DNA of 64,000 bases from Nocardioides sp. J54 (GCF_000519005.1 NZ_JAER01000002.1:640-64639); one strand, 5' to 3'; positions 47,661 through 56,484 are shown, numbered from the stretch's first letter. Notes: a model not told the origin generated them from the sequence alone. Translations and numbers: made by a program.

Positions 47661-49259
47661 TCAGGCCAGCGCGACCAGGTCGGCGTACTCCGGGTTCCAG
47701 AGGTCCTCGACACCGTCGGGGAGGATCAGCACGCGGTCCGGCTCCAGTGCGTGGACCGCGCCCTCGTCGTGGGTGACCAGCACGATCGCGCCCTCGTAGC
47801 GGCGGATCGCGTTGAGCACCTCCTCGCGGGAGGCCGGGTCGAGGTTGTTGGTCGGCTCGTCGAGGAGCAACACGTTGGCGGCGGAGACGACCAGCGAGGC
47901 CAGGGCCAGCCGGGTCTTCTCCCCGCCGGACAGCACGCCGGCGGGCTTGTGCACGTCGTCGCCGGAGAAGAGGAACGAGCCGAGCACGGAGCGGGCCTCG
48001 GTGTCGGTCAGCTGCGGCGCGGAGGACTGCATGTTCTCCAGCACCGTTCGGTGCACGTCGAGGGTCTCGTGCTCCTGCGCGTAGTAGCCGACCTTGAGCC
48101 CGTGCCCGGCGACGACCTCACCGGTGTCGGGCTTGTCGACGCCGGCGAGGATGCGCAGCATCGTGGTCTTGCCGGCGCCGTTGAGGCCGAGGATGACCAC
48201 GCGCGAGCCCTTGTCGATGGCGAGGTCGACGGCGGTGAACACCTCGAGCGCGCCGTAGGACTTCGACAGGTCGTGCGCGGTGAGCGGCGTCTTGCCGCAC
48301 GGTGCCGGGCTGGGGAACTTGATCGCGGCGACCTTGTCGGCCTGCCGCTCGCCCTCCACGCCCTCGAGCAGCCGCTCGGCACGCCGCAGCATCTGCTGCG
48401 CGGCGCTCGCCTTGGTGGCCTTGGCACGCATCTTGTTGGCCTGGTCGGTCAGCGTCTTCGCCTTGTTCTGCGCGTTCATCAGCTCGCGCTTGCGGCGGGC
48501 CTCGTCGGTCTCGCGCTGGGTGAGGTAGTTGCGCCACCCCATGTTGTAGACGTCGATGACGGCCCGGTTCGCGTCGAGGTGGTAGACCTTGTTGACGGTC
48601 TCCTCGAGCAGGTCGTTGTCGTGGGAGATCACGATGAAGCCGCCCTTGTAGGACTTCATCCAGTCGCGCAGCCAGAGGATCGAGTCGGCGTCGAGGTGGT
48701 TCGTCGGCTCGTCGAGGATCAGCACCTCGGCGCTCGAGAACAGGATCCGCGCCAGCTCGACGCGGCGCCGCTGGCCGCCGGAGAGCGTGCCGAGCGGCTG
48801 GTCCATCAGCCGGTCCGGGATGCCCAGGCTCTGCGCGATCTGGAGCGCCTCGGTCTCGGCCGCGTAGCCGCCGCCCGCGTCGAGCTCGTCCTGGGCGCGC
48901 TGGAACTTGCGGAACGCCTTGTCCCGCTCGTCCGGGTCGTCGGAGGCCATCGCGACCTCGGCGGCCCGCATCCGTCGTACGGCGTCGTCCAGCCCGCGGG
49001 CGGACAGGATCCGGTCGCGGACGAGGGTCTCCGGGTCCCCGACGCGCGGGTCCTGCGGGAGGTAGCCGAGCTCCCCGCTGTTGGTGACCGTGCCGCTGGC
49101 GGGCAGCACGTCGCCGGCGAGCACCTTGGTGAGGGTGGTCTTGCCGGCACCGTTGCGGCCGACGAGGCCGACCTTGTCGCCGGGGCCGACGCGGAAGCTG
49201 ACGTTCTCCATGAGGAGCCGCGCACCGACGCGAACCTCGAGCTGGTGCACCGTGATCAT
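47661..49259 (-). CDS. ABC-F family ATPase
   Basis: A 532-residue soluble protein with two ABC domains and no membrane part. Walker A motifs are GRNGAGKTT near residue 35 and GLNGAGKTT near 350; signatures are TLSGGQRRRVELARIL and VLSGGEKTRLALASLV; Walker B are VLILDEPTNHLD and VLLLDEPTNNLD. The charged linker between them (residues 235-300, ARRKRELMNAQNKAKTLTDQ) is the ribosome-contacting P-site tether of ABC-F translation factors. It resembles the Uup/EttA/YdiF group rather than a known resistance protein, though resistance cannot be excluded. Confidence 0.92.
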   Translation of the reverse strand: MITVHQLEVRVGARLLMENVSFRVGPGDKVGLVGRNGAGKTTLTKVLAGDVLPASGTVTNSGELGYLPQDPRVGDPETLVRDRILSARGLDDAVRRMRAAEVAMASDDPDERDKAFRKFQRAQDELDAGGGYAAETEALQIAQSLGIPDRLMDQPLGTLSGGQRRRVELARILFSSAEVLILDEPTNHLDADSILWLRDWMKSYKGGFIVISHDNDLLEETVNKVYHLDANRAVIDVYNMGWRNYLTQRETDEARRKRELMNAQNKAKTLTDQANKMRAKATKASAAQQMLRRAERLLEGVEGERQADKVAAIKFPSPAPCGKTPLTAHDLSKSYGALEVFTAVDLAIDKGSRVVILGLNGAGKTTMLRILAGVDKPDTGEVVAGHGLKVGYYAQEHETLDVHRTVLENMQSSAPQLTDTEARSVLGSFLFSGDDVHKPAGVLSGGEKTRLALASLVVSAANVLLLDEPTNNLDPASREEVLNAIRRYEGAIVLVTHDEGAVHALEPDRVLILPDGVEDLWNPEYADLVALA

Positions 49260-49317
49260 GACGGGCGCGATTCTCCCACGCGGGTCTCGGCGCGCCCTAA
49301 ACCGCGACGCGGTGCCC

Positions 49318-49323
49318 TAGGCT
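49318..49323 (+). promoter_or_regulatory. -10 hexamer of leaderless metallopeptidase gene
   Basis: TAGGCT, 13 nt before the GTG at 49331. Confidence 0.5.
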
Positions 49324-49330
49324 CCTGTCC

Positions 49331-50302
49331 GTGGTGCGATTCAATCCGAAGGCCCGCCTCGACCGTTCTCGGGTCCGCGACACCGGTTCCGGCGGTGGCG
49401 GTGGAGGGTTCGGCGGCAGCGGGATGCGCATCCCGATCCCGACCGGCCGCGGCGGCATCGGCGGGGTCGTCCTGCTGGTCGTCCTGTTCGTGGTGGCCCG
49501 GTGCGCCGGCATCGACCTCGGGCTCGGCGGCGGCGGTGGCGGCGGCCTCGGGGCGGCCTACTCGCCGTCACGGCTCAGCGACGCCGAGCAGGGCACCGAC
49601 CGGTACGCCGGCTGCGAGACCGGCGAGGACGCCAACCGGTCCGCCGACTGCGCGCGGGTCGCGATCGAGAACTCCCTGACCGACTTCTGGTCCGGGCAGC
49701 GGGTGCGCGGCTGGCAGCCGATCTCGGCGCTCACCACCTTCTCCGGCAGCGTCTCGACGGCGTGCGGCCAGGCCAGCTCGGCCGTCGGTCCGTTCTACTG
49801 CCCTGCCGACCAGGGGATCTTCCTCGACACCTCGTTCTTCGACACCGTGCTCGAGCCGGAGCTCGGGGCGCCGGACGAGCCGTTCGTCGAGTTCTACGTG
49901 CTCGCCCACGAGTACGGGCACCACATCTCCAACCTCCAGGGCTTCATGAACCAGGTCCGCAGCCAGCAGGGCCCGACCAGCGACGCGACCCGCCTCGAGT
50001 TGCAGGCCGACTGCTACGCGGGCTTGTGGGCGCAGCACGCGACGACGACCGAGGACGCCGCCGGCCAGGTCCTCCTGCAGGAGCTGAGCAACGCCGACAT
50101 CGAGAACGCCCTCAAGGCAGCGGCTGCCGTCGGCGACGATCACATCCAGCGCAAGACGCAGGGCCAGACCAACCCGGAGACGTGGAACCACGGCTCGTCC
50201 GCGCAGCGGATGCACTGGTTCCGCGTCGGCTACGAGGGCGGCGACGTCGCGGCCTGCGACACCTTCTCGGCGTCCGAGTCGGAGGTCCTCGGCCGCGGCT
50301 GA
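49331..50302 (+). CDS. YpfJ-type neutral zinc metallopeptidase
   Basis: A 323-residue membrane-anchored protein. A polar, Gly-rich N-terminus (with a Gly6 run) precedes one membrane helix (GVVLLVVLFVVARCAGIDLG) near residue 48. The outer domain has the zinc-binding helix YVLAHEYGHHISNLQG near 195, and the downstream ELQADCYAGLWA supplies the third ligand. Paired Cys residues (CETGEDANRSADC and others) may form disulfides. The family (DUF2342-like YpfJ) has no known substrate. Confidence 0.9.
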   Translation: MVRFNPKARLDRSRVRDTGSGGGGGGFGGSGMRIPIPTGRGGIGGVVLLVVLFVVARCAGIDLGLGGGGGGGLGAAYSPSRLSDAEQGTDRYAGCETGEDANRSADCARVAIENSLTDFWSGQRVRGWQPISALTTFSGSVSTACGQASSAVGPFYCPADQGIFLDTSFFDTVLEPELGAPDEPFVEFYVLAHEYGHHISNLQGFMNQVRSQQGPTSDATRLELQADCYAGLWAQHATTTEDAAGQVLLQELSNADIENALKAAAAVGDDHIQRKTQGQTNPETWNHGSSAQRMHWFRVGYEGGDVAACDTFSASESEVLGRG

Positions 50303-50335
50303 GCCCTCCCGGACGCGCCGACGCCCGGGGCCGGC

Positions 50336-51241
50336 TCAGAGCTCGAGCAGGGCCTCCATGTGCCCGAAGGTGCGCTGCAGCGCGCGCAGGTGCGGGGCGA
50401 CGGCGGGGTGGCGGTACTTCGCGGCCAGCGCCCCCTCGCCCGTGGCGACCCGCGCCAGCGCCCACTCGGCGCGACTGAGCGCGGTGTAGACCGCGGTGAC
50501 CTGGGCGCCGAGGACGACGGCGTCGCGATCCGCGACGCCGCCCGGCAGGCCGAGCAGGTAGGCGTCGAGCAGCGGCTCGAACTCCTCGCGCGACGACAGC
50601 GACAGGTAGCCCAGGTCGCCACCCACCGGGCCGTGGCCCAGGGTGCCCCAGTCGATGGCCAGCGCGTCGTCACCCTCGCGGCCCGGGAGGTTGAGCGCCG
50701 TCGGGTCGCCGTGCTGCGGCACCTGCGGGAGGCCGTCGAGCAGGGTGAGCATCACCTCGCGCCTGGTCCACAGGTGGTCGGCGACGTCGGCGACGGTCGT
50801 GCGGGCCAGCGTCGGCCAGCCGCCGTTGCGCGCCACGCGGTCCAGGCGGTCGCGCAGCAGGTCGGTGGCCAGGAACGTCGGGTGGCCGATCTGGGCTCCG
50901 GCGAACCGGCCGACGGACAGCGCCAGGAAGAGCCCGCTGGAGGCCGCGTCCTCCACCCAGTCGCGGGTGATGGTGACGCCCTCCTCGTCCTCCTCGACCG
51001 ACGCCGGCGCCGACCGCAGGCCGGGCGTGCTGACGGTCAGGCCGGTCTCGAGCACGTCGGCCTCGCGGCGCCACCAGGCGACGTGGCTGCGGTCGGAGAG
51101 GATCGCCGGGTCGCCGGCCTGCGGTGCGCCGAGGCGCTTGACCACGACCGGCCGGCCACCGAGCGCGGTGCGCCACACACCGACGGTGGACGTCCCGGAA
51201 CCTCCCGGGAGCGCCACCCAGTCGGGCTCGGGCTGCCACAT
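50336..51241 (-). CDS. Phosphotransferase-fold protein (APH/choline-kinase family)
   Basis: A 301-residue protein of the aminoglycoside-phosphotransferase superfamily. GRPVVVKRL near residue 34 contains the ATP-binding Lys; PQHGDPTALNLPG near 188 is the catalytic loop, with His-Gly-Asp followed by Asn (Brenner motif), and LAIDWGTLGHGPVGGDLGYL holds the metal-binding Asp. Substrate is unknown; such proteins phosphorylate antibiotics, amines or sugars. The ATG at 51241 lies 13 nt after TAGTTT. Confidence 0.82.
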   Translation of the reverse strand: MWQPEPDWVALPGGSGTSTVGVWRTALGGRPVVVKRLGAPQAGDPAILSDRSHVAWWRREADVLETGLTVSTPGLRSAPASVEEDEEGVTITRDWVEDAASSGLFLALSVGRFAGAQIGHPTFLATDLLRDRLDRVARNGGWPTLARTTVADVADHLWTRREVMLTLLDGLPQVPQHGDPTALNLPGREGDDALAIDWGTLGHGPVGGDLGYLSLSSREEFEPLLDAYLLGLPGGVADRDAVVLGAQVTAVYTALSRAEWALARVATGEGALAAKYRHPAVAPHLRALQRTFGHMEALLEL

Positions 51242-51248
51242 GCTGCCG

Positions 51249-51254
51249 AAACTA
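51249..51254 (-). promoter_or_regulatory. -10 hexamer of leaderless phosphotransferase-like gene
   Basis: TAGTTT on the minus strand, 13 nt before the ATG at 51241. Confidence 0.45.
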
Positions 51255-51308
51255 GTGGATCGGGGCCCCTCGGGCGGGGATGTCCGGACGCCCGGGGAGG
51301 ATGGGCAC

Positions 51309-51764
51309 GTGCAGATCCAGGCCGACGACCCGCGCCGTCCCGACGTCCTCGCCCTGCTCGAGGAGCACCTCGCGGACATGTACGCCACCTCCCCCGCGGA
51401 GAGCGTGCACGCCCTCGACCCGGACGCCCTGGCCGCACCGGGCATCACCTTCTGGACCGCCCGCGACGACGGGGTGCTGCTCGGCTGCGCGGCGCTCAAG
51501 GTCGTCTCCGCCGGCCACGCCGAGCTCAAGTCGATGCGCACGGCGAGCACCGCCCGCCGTCGCGGCGTCGCCGCCCGCCTGCTCGACCACGTCCTGACCG
51601 AGGCCCGCGCGCAGGGCCACCGCCGGGTCAGCCTCGAGACGGGCACCGAGGACTACTTCGCAGCCGCGCGCACGCTCTACGCGACCCGCGGCTTCACCGA
51701 GTGCGGCCCGTTCGACGGCTACGTCCTCGACCCGCACAGCGTCTTCATGACGAAGGAGCTCTAG
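51309..51764 (+). CDS. GNAT-family N-acetyltransferase
   Basis: A 151-residue acetyltransferase of the ElaA/PhnO-like small type. The acetyl-CoA-binding loop is RTASTARRRGVAARLL near residue 80 (R-x-x-G-x-A pattern), followed by ARAQGHRRVSLETGTEDYFA and YATRGFTECGPFDGYV, the usual last strands. GTG start with GAGGAT 12 nt upstream. Target unknown. Overlaps the convergent acVLRF1 gene by 4 bases. Confidence 0.87.
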   Translation: MQIQADDPRRPDVLALLEEHLADMYATSPAESVHALDPDALAAPGITFWTARDDGVLLGCAALKVVSAGHAELKSMRTASTARRRGVAARLLDHVLTEARAQGHRRVSLETGTEDYFAAARTLYATRGFTECGPFDGYVLDPHSVFMTKEL

Positions 51765-52378
51765 GGCGCTCCGGGCGCGTTCTCGACGTCGACCACGAGC
51801 GCCCCGGCGTCCGCCACCACCTTCTCGAGCACCGCGCGGCGCGGGTCGGGCACGGGGAACCACGGACCGACCACCCGCACCGGTGCGAGCCGCGGGTCGG
51901 CGAGCACCTCGGTCACGGCCGTGCGGTCACCGCCAGCCACGACGACGTCGACGCCGGCCAGGACGCGGGCCGCGTGGTCGGCCGCGGCCTCGAAGGCCTC
52001 CCGGGCCTGGTTGGCCCGGCGGCGGGCGAAGCGCTGCTGGGACTGTCCGCCGGCCTTGGTGCGGCCCTGGACATGGCGCTGGCCCGTCTTCGACGCCACC
52101 ACGCTCCCCCGCTCGATGCGGGCCACCGCAAAGCCGCCCTTGCGCACCAGCAGGACCCCCCAGCCGGCGGGCGCCACGGCGGCAGCGGCGAGCGCGGCCG
52201 GATCGGGCGGTCCGTCGTACGGGCGGGAGAAGGGGAGGCGGACCACGAAGCGGGACCCGTCGGGCGCCGCGCCCCGGAGGGCGCCCTCGCCGACGACGAG
52301 GTCAGCTGTGCCGTGGGACGCCTCGAAGTTGGCGAGCCACCGCGGCCAGCGCGCGACGGGGACGAGGACCTCGGGCAC
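51761..52378 (-). CDS. acVLRF1-type peptidyl-tRNA hydrolase (Vms1/eRF1-like)
   Basis: A 205-residue actinobacterial member of the Vms1/ANKZF1/eRF1 superfamily, which frees nascent chains from tRNA on stalled 50S subunits. The catalytic loop is very clear: SKTGQRHVQGRTKAGG is followed by QSQQRFARRRANQA, with a Gly-Gly-Gln at 110-112 in the position of the release-factor GGQ loop. Preceding strands (WGVLLVRKGGFAVARIERG) and the closing FPVPDPRRAVLEKVV fit the domain. It is a candidate counterpart of the eukaryotic ribosome quality-control release activity. GTG start, TAGCGT 12 nt upstream. Confidence 0.82.
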   Translation of the reverse strand: MPEVLVPVARWPRWLANFEASHGTADLVVGEGALRGAAPDGSRFVVRLPFSRPYDGPPDPAALAAAAVAPAGWGVLLVRKGGFAVARIERGSVVASKTGQRHVQGRTKAGGQSQQRFARRRANQAREAFEAAADHAARVLAGVDVVVAGGDRTAVTEVLADPRLAPVRVVGPWFPVPDPRRAVLEKVVADAGALVVDVENAPGAP

Positions 52379-52384
52379 GGGGCG

Positions 52385-52390
52385 ACGCTA
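52385..52390 (-). promoter_or_regulatory. -10 hexamer of leaderless acVLRF1 gene
   Basis: TAGCGT on the minus strand, 12 nt before the GTG at 52378. Confidence 0.5.
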
Positions 52391-52428
52391 CCGGGCGGAC
52401 GCCGACCCGTCCCGACGAGAACGTGTTC

Positions 52429-52434
52429 TACCCT
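52429..52434 (+). promoter_or_regulatory. -10 hexamer of leaderless SRPBCC gene
   Basis: TACCCT, 12 nt before the ATG at 52441. Confidence 0.5.
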
Positions 52435-52440
52435 CCTGCC

Positions 52441-52947
52441 ATGGCCAGGATGCACCCGTGCGAGCCCGTCGGGATCGACTTCGTCGACACCGCGCCCCAC
52501 CGGTACGCGAACAGCGTGGAGCTCGCCGTCACCCCGGAGCAGCTCTTCGAGGTGCTCGCCGACGCCGACGCGTGGCCGCGCTGGGCGAGCGTGATCACGG
52601 GTGTGGAGTGGACGACGCCCGAGCCGCGCGGCGCCGGCACCCGCCGGACGGTGACGATGCGCGGCGGGCTGGTCGGCGACGAGGAGTTCCTCGCCTGGGA
52701 CCCGCCGACGATGATGTCCTTCCGGTTCAACGAGTCCTCGACGCGGACCGTGCGCGCGTTCGCCGAGCGGTACGACGTCGTCCCCACGGCCGAGGGCTGC
52801 CGGCTGACCTGGACGCTCGCGCTCGACGTGCGCGGTCCGTCGCGGCTCGGCATGCCGCTGGGGCGACCCTTCCTGAACGCGGTCTTCAACCGCTTCCTGC
52901 GCAACCTGCGGCGCTACACCGACGAGCGGTTCGCGACCGTCCCCTGA
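52441..52947 (+). CDS. SRPBCC-family (START-like) protein
   Basis: A 168-residue helix-grip fold protein. After about 20 residues comes the typical YANSVELAVTPEQLFEVLAD, then ADAWPRWASVITGVEWTTPE, MRGGLVGDEEFLAWDPPTMM and a C-terminal helix (LRNLRRYTDERF). The fold encloses a hydrophobic pocket for a lipid or polyketide-like ligand; members act as binding proteins, cyclases or in coenzyme Q-type transport. The specific ligand is unknown. Confidence 0.8.
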   Translation: MARMHPCEPVGIDFVDTAPHRYANSVELAVTPEQLFEVLADADAWPRWASVITGVEWTTPEPRGAGTRRTVTMRGGLVGDEEFLAWDPPTMMSFRFNESSTRTVRAFAERYDVVPTAEGCRLTWTLALDVRGPSRLGMPLGRPFLNAVFNRFLRNLRRYTDERFATVP

Positions 52948-52983
52948 TCCGCTCGATCGGTCACGCGGTGGACGTTTCGGACC

Positions 52984-52989
52984 TACGAT
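52984..52989 (+). promoter_or_regulatory. -10 hexamer of leaderless exported-protein gene
   Basis: TACGAT, 12 nt before the ATG at 52996. Confidence 0.5.
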
Positions 52990-52995
52990 CGAGGC

Positions 52996-53532
52996 ATGCT
53001 CCCCCGACGTCTGGGCGTCGCCCTGCTCCTGGTCGCCCTCTTCGCGCTGCCCGTGCCGGTCGCCGGCCACGCGGCCGCGCCGGCGCGGCTGACCTACACC
53101 TGGTCGGCCACGCCCTCACCGGTCGTGCTCAAGCTGGCGGACCGCAACGTGCGCCTGCAGCCGACCAGCTACTGCTGGCAGGGGCCGGCCGAGCAGGTCG
53201 ATGGCGGGGAGATCAGCACGTCGGTGTGCGCACAGGGCCGCCAGCCCTCCGCCCGCGACCTGGTCACGGTGACCCGCCACGGCGCGATCCGGTTCTGGTT
53301 CGGCCGGCCCGGATGGCGGTGGAGCGCCCGGCTGACCAGCCTCGCGCACCCGCGCCGTGCTGCGTGCACGGTGCGGCGCACCCCCACCGCCGTTGCGCCG
53401 CGGCAGTTCGACATCAAGGCGCCGCGTTTCCGCGGGAAGTACCGCGTCCTCCTCGTCGGGCACGGCCCGGAGGGCGAGATGACCGTGAGCTTCGCCTGGA
53501 AGTACGGCAAGCGCCCGGGCCGCTGCTTCTAG
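52996..53532 (+). CDS. Secreted protein, function unknown
   Basis: A 178-residue protein with a Sec signal peptide (MLPRR, then VALLLVALFALPVPVAG, cleavage after GHAA near residue 27). The mature part is beta-rich and basic, with four Cys (YCWQG, SVCAQG, AACTVRR, RCF at the end) that could make two disulfides. The strand FRGKYRVLLVGHGPEGEMTV resembles an Ig-like exported domain. No function recognised. Its terminator hairpin overlaps the stop codon. Confidence 0.7.
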   Translation: MLPRRLGVALLLVALFALPVPVAGHAAAPARLTYTWSATPSPVVLKLADRNVRLQPTSYCWQGPAEQVDGGEISTSVCAQGRQPSARDLVTVTRHGAIRFWFGRPGWRWSARLTSLAHPRRAACTVRRTPTAVAPRQFDIKAPRFRGKYRVLLVGHGPEGEMTVSFAWKYGKRPGRCF

Positions 53533-53544
53533 CAGCCCGGGCGC
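53511..53544 (+). terminator. Terminator spanning the stop codon of the secreted-protein gene
   Basis: GCGCCCGGG at 53511-53519 pairs with CCCGGGCGC at 53536-53544; inside, GCTGC pairs with GCAGC around a TTCTA loop that includes the first two bases of the TAG stop. The hairpin thus forms from the last codons and the 3' flank. Confidence 0.65.
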
Positions 53545-53574
53545 CGGTGCGCGTCGGTCGGTCGGACCCTCGGG

Positions 53575-53961
53575 TCAGACGTTGAACCCGAGGGCGCGCA
53601 GCTGCTCGCGACCGTCGGGGGTGATCTTGTCGGGACCCCACGGCGGCATCCAGACCCAGTTGATCGCGACGTCGTTGACCAGGCCCTCGAGCGCCGAGTT
53701 GGTCTGGTCGGTGATGACGTCGGTCAGCGGGCACGCCGCGGAGGTCAGCGTCATGTCGAGCACGACGTTGGTGCCCTCGTCGACGTGGATGCCGTAGACC
53801 AGGCCCAGGTCGACGACGTTGATGCCGAGCTCGGGGTCGACGACGTCCTTCATCGCCTCCTCGATGTCGGCGAGCGCGACGCTCGACGACGCGTTGCTCG
53901 ACGCACCCACGAGGGTGTCGGTGGCCTCGGGGACCTCGGGAAGATCGCTGTTGTCGCTCAT
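53575..53961 (-). CDS. sufT: SUF-associated metal-sulfur cluster assembly factor (MIP18/DUF59)
   Basis: A 128-residue protein, last gene of the SUF operon. After a disordered Ser/Ala N-terminus, the MIP18/PaaD-like domain is complete: DPELGINVVDLGLVYGI, TLTSAACPLTDVI with the conserved Cys, and WMPPWGPDKITPDGREQLRA. SufT proteins help mature or deliver Fe-S clusters. ATG overlaps the sufU stop by 4 bases (ATGA). Confidence 0.9.
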   Translation of the reverse strand: MSDNSDLPEVPEATDTLVGASSNASSSVALADIEEAMKDVVDPELGINVVDLGLVYGIHVDEGTNVVLDMTLTSAACPLTDVITDQTNSALEGLVNDVAINWVWMPPWGPDKITPDGREQLRALGFNV

Positions 53962-54449
53962 GCCTTGTCTCCTTCGCCGGTGGCGGCACCGGTGACCCGG
54001 GCCGTCGCGTCCTTCCACGCCATCCAGGACAGCAGGGCGCACTTCACGCGTGCCGGGAACCTGGCGACGCCCGCGAAGGCGATGCCGTCCTCGAGCACCT
54101 CCTCGTCCGGCTCGATCGCGCCCTTGCCCTGCATGAGGGTGAGGAACTCCTGGTGGATCGCCATCGCCTCGTCGACGCCCTTGCCGACCACGAGGTCGTG
54201 CAGCACGGACGCGGAGGCCTGCGAGATCGAGCAGCCGACCGCGTCGTACGACACGTCGTCGACGACTCCGTCGGCCAGGTGCACGCGCAGGGTCACCTCG
54301 TCGCCGCAGGTGGGGTTGACGTGGTGGACCTCCGCGGTGCCGGCCGCGTCGGCGTCACCGCGCAGCCCCTTGCCGTGGGGGTTCTTGTAGTGGTCGAGGA
54401 TGATCTCCTGGTAGAGGGCATCCAGGTCCTGGCCGTTCGCGGTGCTCAT
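53958..54449 (-). CDS. sufU: Fe-S assembly protein SufU
   Basis: A 163-residue zinc-dependent sulfurtransferase that takes persulfide sulfur from SufS. The ligands are visible: Cys and Asp in NPTCGDEVTL, Cys in AVGCSISQASAS, Cys in ARVKCALLSW, as in Bacillus SufU. The SufU-specific insert (QGKGAIEPDEEVLED) before the third Cys is present, separating it from IscU. Lies 2 bases after sufS. Confidence 0.93.
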   Translation of the reverse strand: MSTANGQDLDALYQEIILDHYKNPHGKGLRGDADAAGTAEVHHVNPTCGDEVTLRVHLADGVVDDVSYDAVGCSISQASASVLHDLVVGKGVDEAMAIHQEFLTLMQGKGAIEPDEEVLEDGIAFAGVARFPARVKCALLSWMAWKDATARVTGAATGEGDKA

Positions 54450-54451
54450 CG

Positions 54452-55723
54452 TCAGTCCAACTTGAAGTAGGAGCGGGTGTATTCCAGCGCCTCGACGAGG
54501 GCGTCGATCTCGCGCGGCTCGGTGTAGAGGTACGACGACATCCGCGTCGAGCTCTGCACGCCGAAGCGCGCGTGCGCCGGCTTCGCGCAGTGGTGCCCGG
54601 CACGCACGGCGACGCCGCGGCTGTCGAGCACCTGCGCGATGTCGTGCGGGTGCACACCCTCGACCTCGAACGAGATCGCTCCCCCGCGCCGGGTGGCGTC
54701 CAGCGGGCCGAGGACCGTGAGGCCCTTGACCGACTGCAGGCCCTCGAGCGCGTAGGCGGTGATCGCCTGCTCGTGGCGGTGGATCGCCTCCATCCCGACG
54801 TGGCCGAGGTAGTCGACGGCCGCGCCGAGGCCGACGGCCTCGACGATCGGCGGCGTGCCGGCCTCGAACTTGTGCGGGATGCCGGCGTAGGTCGAGACGT
54901 CCATCCGGACGGTCTCGATCATCTCGCCACCACCGAGGAAGGGCGGGAGCACGTCGAGCACGGCCCGCGAGCCCCAGAGCACGCCGATGCCGGTCGGGCC
55001 GACGACCTTGTGGCCGGTGAAGGCCAGCAGGTCGGGACGCTCCTCGGCCGGCATGGCCGCCAGGTCGATCGGCAGCTGCGGCGCCGCCTGCGAGGCGTCG
55101 ACGACGACGAGTGCGCCGACGGCGTGCGCCTTGCGGGTGATCTCCGCGATCGGGTTGATCGTGCCGAGCATGTTCGACACCCAGGTCAGCGACACGACCT
55201 TCGTGCGCTCGGTGATGAGCTCGTCGATCGCCGACAGGTCGAGCTGGCCGTCGTCGGTGAGGCCGAACCACCGCAGCGTCGCGCCGGTGCGCTGCGTGAG
55301 CAGCTGCCACGGCACGATGTTGGAGTGGTGCTCCATCTCCGTGATGACCACCTCGTCACCGGGGCCCACCTGCCGGTCCCCCGGCCAGGCCAGGGTGTTC
55401 GCGACCAGGTTGAGCGCCTCGGAGGCGTTCTTCGTGAAGATCACCTCGTCCCGCTCCGGGGCGCCGATGAAGGCCGCGACCTTGTCGCGCGCCGCCTCGA
55501 ACGCCTCGGTGGACTCGGCGCCGAGCTGGTGCATCGCCCGCGCGATGTTCGCGTTGTGCCGCTCGAGGTGGTCGACCATCGTGTCGATCACCACCTGCGG
55601 CTTCTGCGAGGTGTTCGCGCTGTCGAGGTAGACCAGCGGCAACCCGCCCGCGAGCGTGCGCTCGAGGATCGGGAAGTCCTTGCGGATGACCGCCAGCTCG
55701 GGGAGCAGACCCTCCAGGGTCAT
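54452..55723 (-). CDS. sufS: Cysteine desulfurase SufS
   Basis: A 423-residue PLP enzyme (group II) that removes sulfur from cysteine. The PLP Lys lies in LLAFTGHKVVGPTGIGVLWG near residue 240, and the catalytic Cys in AVRAGHHCAKPAHARFG near 380. VYLDSANTSQKP at the N-terminus and EMEHHSNIVPW are typical. Two bases separate it from sufC and from sufU. Confidence 0.95.
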   Translation of the reverse strand: MTLEGLLPELAVIRKDFPILERTLAGGLPLVYLDSANTSQKPQVVIDTMVDHLERHNANIARAMHQLGAESTEAFEAARDKVAAFIGAPERDEVIFTKNASEALNLVANTLAWPGDRQVGPGDEVVITEMEHHSNIVPWQLLTQRTGATLRWFGLTDDGQLDLSAIDELITERTKVVSLTWVSNMLGTINPIAEITRKAHAVGALVVVDASQAAPQLPIDLAAMPAEERPDLLAFTGHKVVGPTGIGVLWGSRAVLDVLPPFLGGGEMIETVRMDVSTYAGIPHKFEAGTPPIVEAVGLGAAVDYLGHVGMEAIHRHEQAITAYALEGLQSVKGLTVLGPLDATRRGGAISFEVEGVHPHDIAQVLDSRGVAVRAGHHCAKPAHARFGVQSSTRMSSYLYTEPREIDALVEALEYTRSYFKLD

Positions 55724-55725
55724 GA

Positions 55726-56484
55726 TCAGACCGCCGCCTCGAGGAAGCGCTCGTAACCGTTGGCCTCCAGCTCCTCGGCCAGCTCGGGACCGCCGGACTC
55801 GGCGACCTTGCCGGCGACGAACACGTGCACGTGGTCGGGCTTGATGTAGCGCAGGATCCGCGTGTAGTGCGTGATCAGCAGGACGCCCTTGCCCTCGCGC
55901 TCACGGAAGCGGTTGACGCCCGCGGAGACGACCTTGAGCGCGTCGATGTCGAGGCCGGAGTCGGTCTCGTCGAGGATCGCGACCTTCGGGTCGAGCAGGT
56001 CGAGCTGGGCGATCTCGTGGCGCTTCTTCTCACCACCGGAGAAGCCCTCGTTGACCGAGCGCTGCGAGAAGGAGGCGTCGAGGTTCATCCGCTCCATCGC
56101 GCCGTTGACCTCCTTGACCCACGTGCGCAGCTTGGGGGCCTCGCCGTCGATCGCGGTCTTGGCGGTGCGCAGGAAGTTGGCCACCGAGACGCCGGGGACC
56201 TCGACGGGGTACTGCATCGCGAGGAACAGGCCGGCGCGGGCGCGCTCGTCGACGGACATCTCGAGGACGTCCTCGCCGTCGAGGGTGACGGTGCCGCCGG
56301 TGATCTCGTAGCGCGGGTGGCCCGCGATCGAGTACGCCAGCGTCGACTTGCCGGAGCCGTTGGGGCCCATGATCGCGTGCGTCTCGCCGTCCTTGATGGT
56401 CAGCGTGACGCCCTTGAGGATCTCCTTGGGTCCGTCCTCGGTCTGGACCTGGACCTGCAGGTCCTTGATCTCGAGCGTGCTCAT
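55726..56484 (-). CDS. sufC: SUF ATPase SufC
   Basis: A 252-residue soluble ABC-type ATPase that drives the SufB-SufD scaffold. Walker A GPNGSGKST near residue 40, signature GFSGGEKKRHEIAQL, Walker B VAILDETDSGLD and LLITHYTRIL with the His of the H-loop. The SufC-specific ETDSGLD and EKKRHE variants are clear. The ATG overlaps the stop of the Rieske gene by 4 bases. Confidence 0.96.
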   Translation of the reverse strand: MSTLEIKDLQVQVQTEDGPKEILKGVTLTIKDGETHAIMGPNGSGKSTLAYSIAGHPRYEITGGTVTLDGEDVLEMSVDERARAGLFLAMQYPVEVPGVSVANFLRTAKTAIDGEAPKLRTWVKEVNGAMERMNLDASFSQRSVNEGFSGGEKKRHEIAQLDLLDPKVAILDETDSGLDIDALKVVSAGVNRFREREGKGVLLITHYTRILRYIKPDHVHVFVAGKVAESGGPELAEELEANGYERFLEAAV

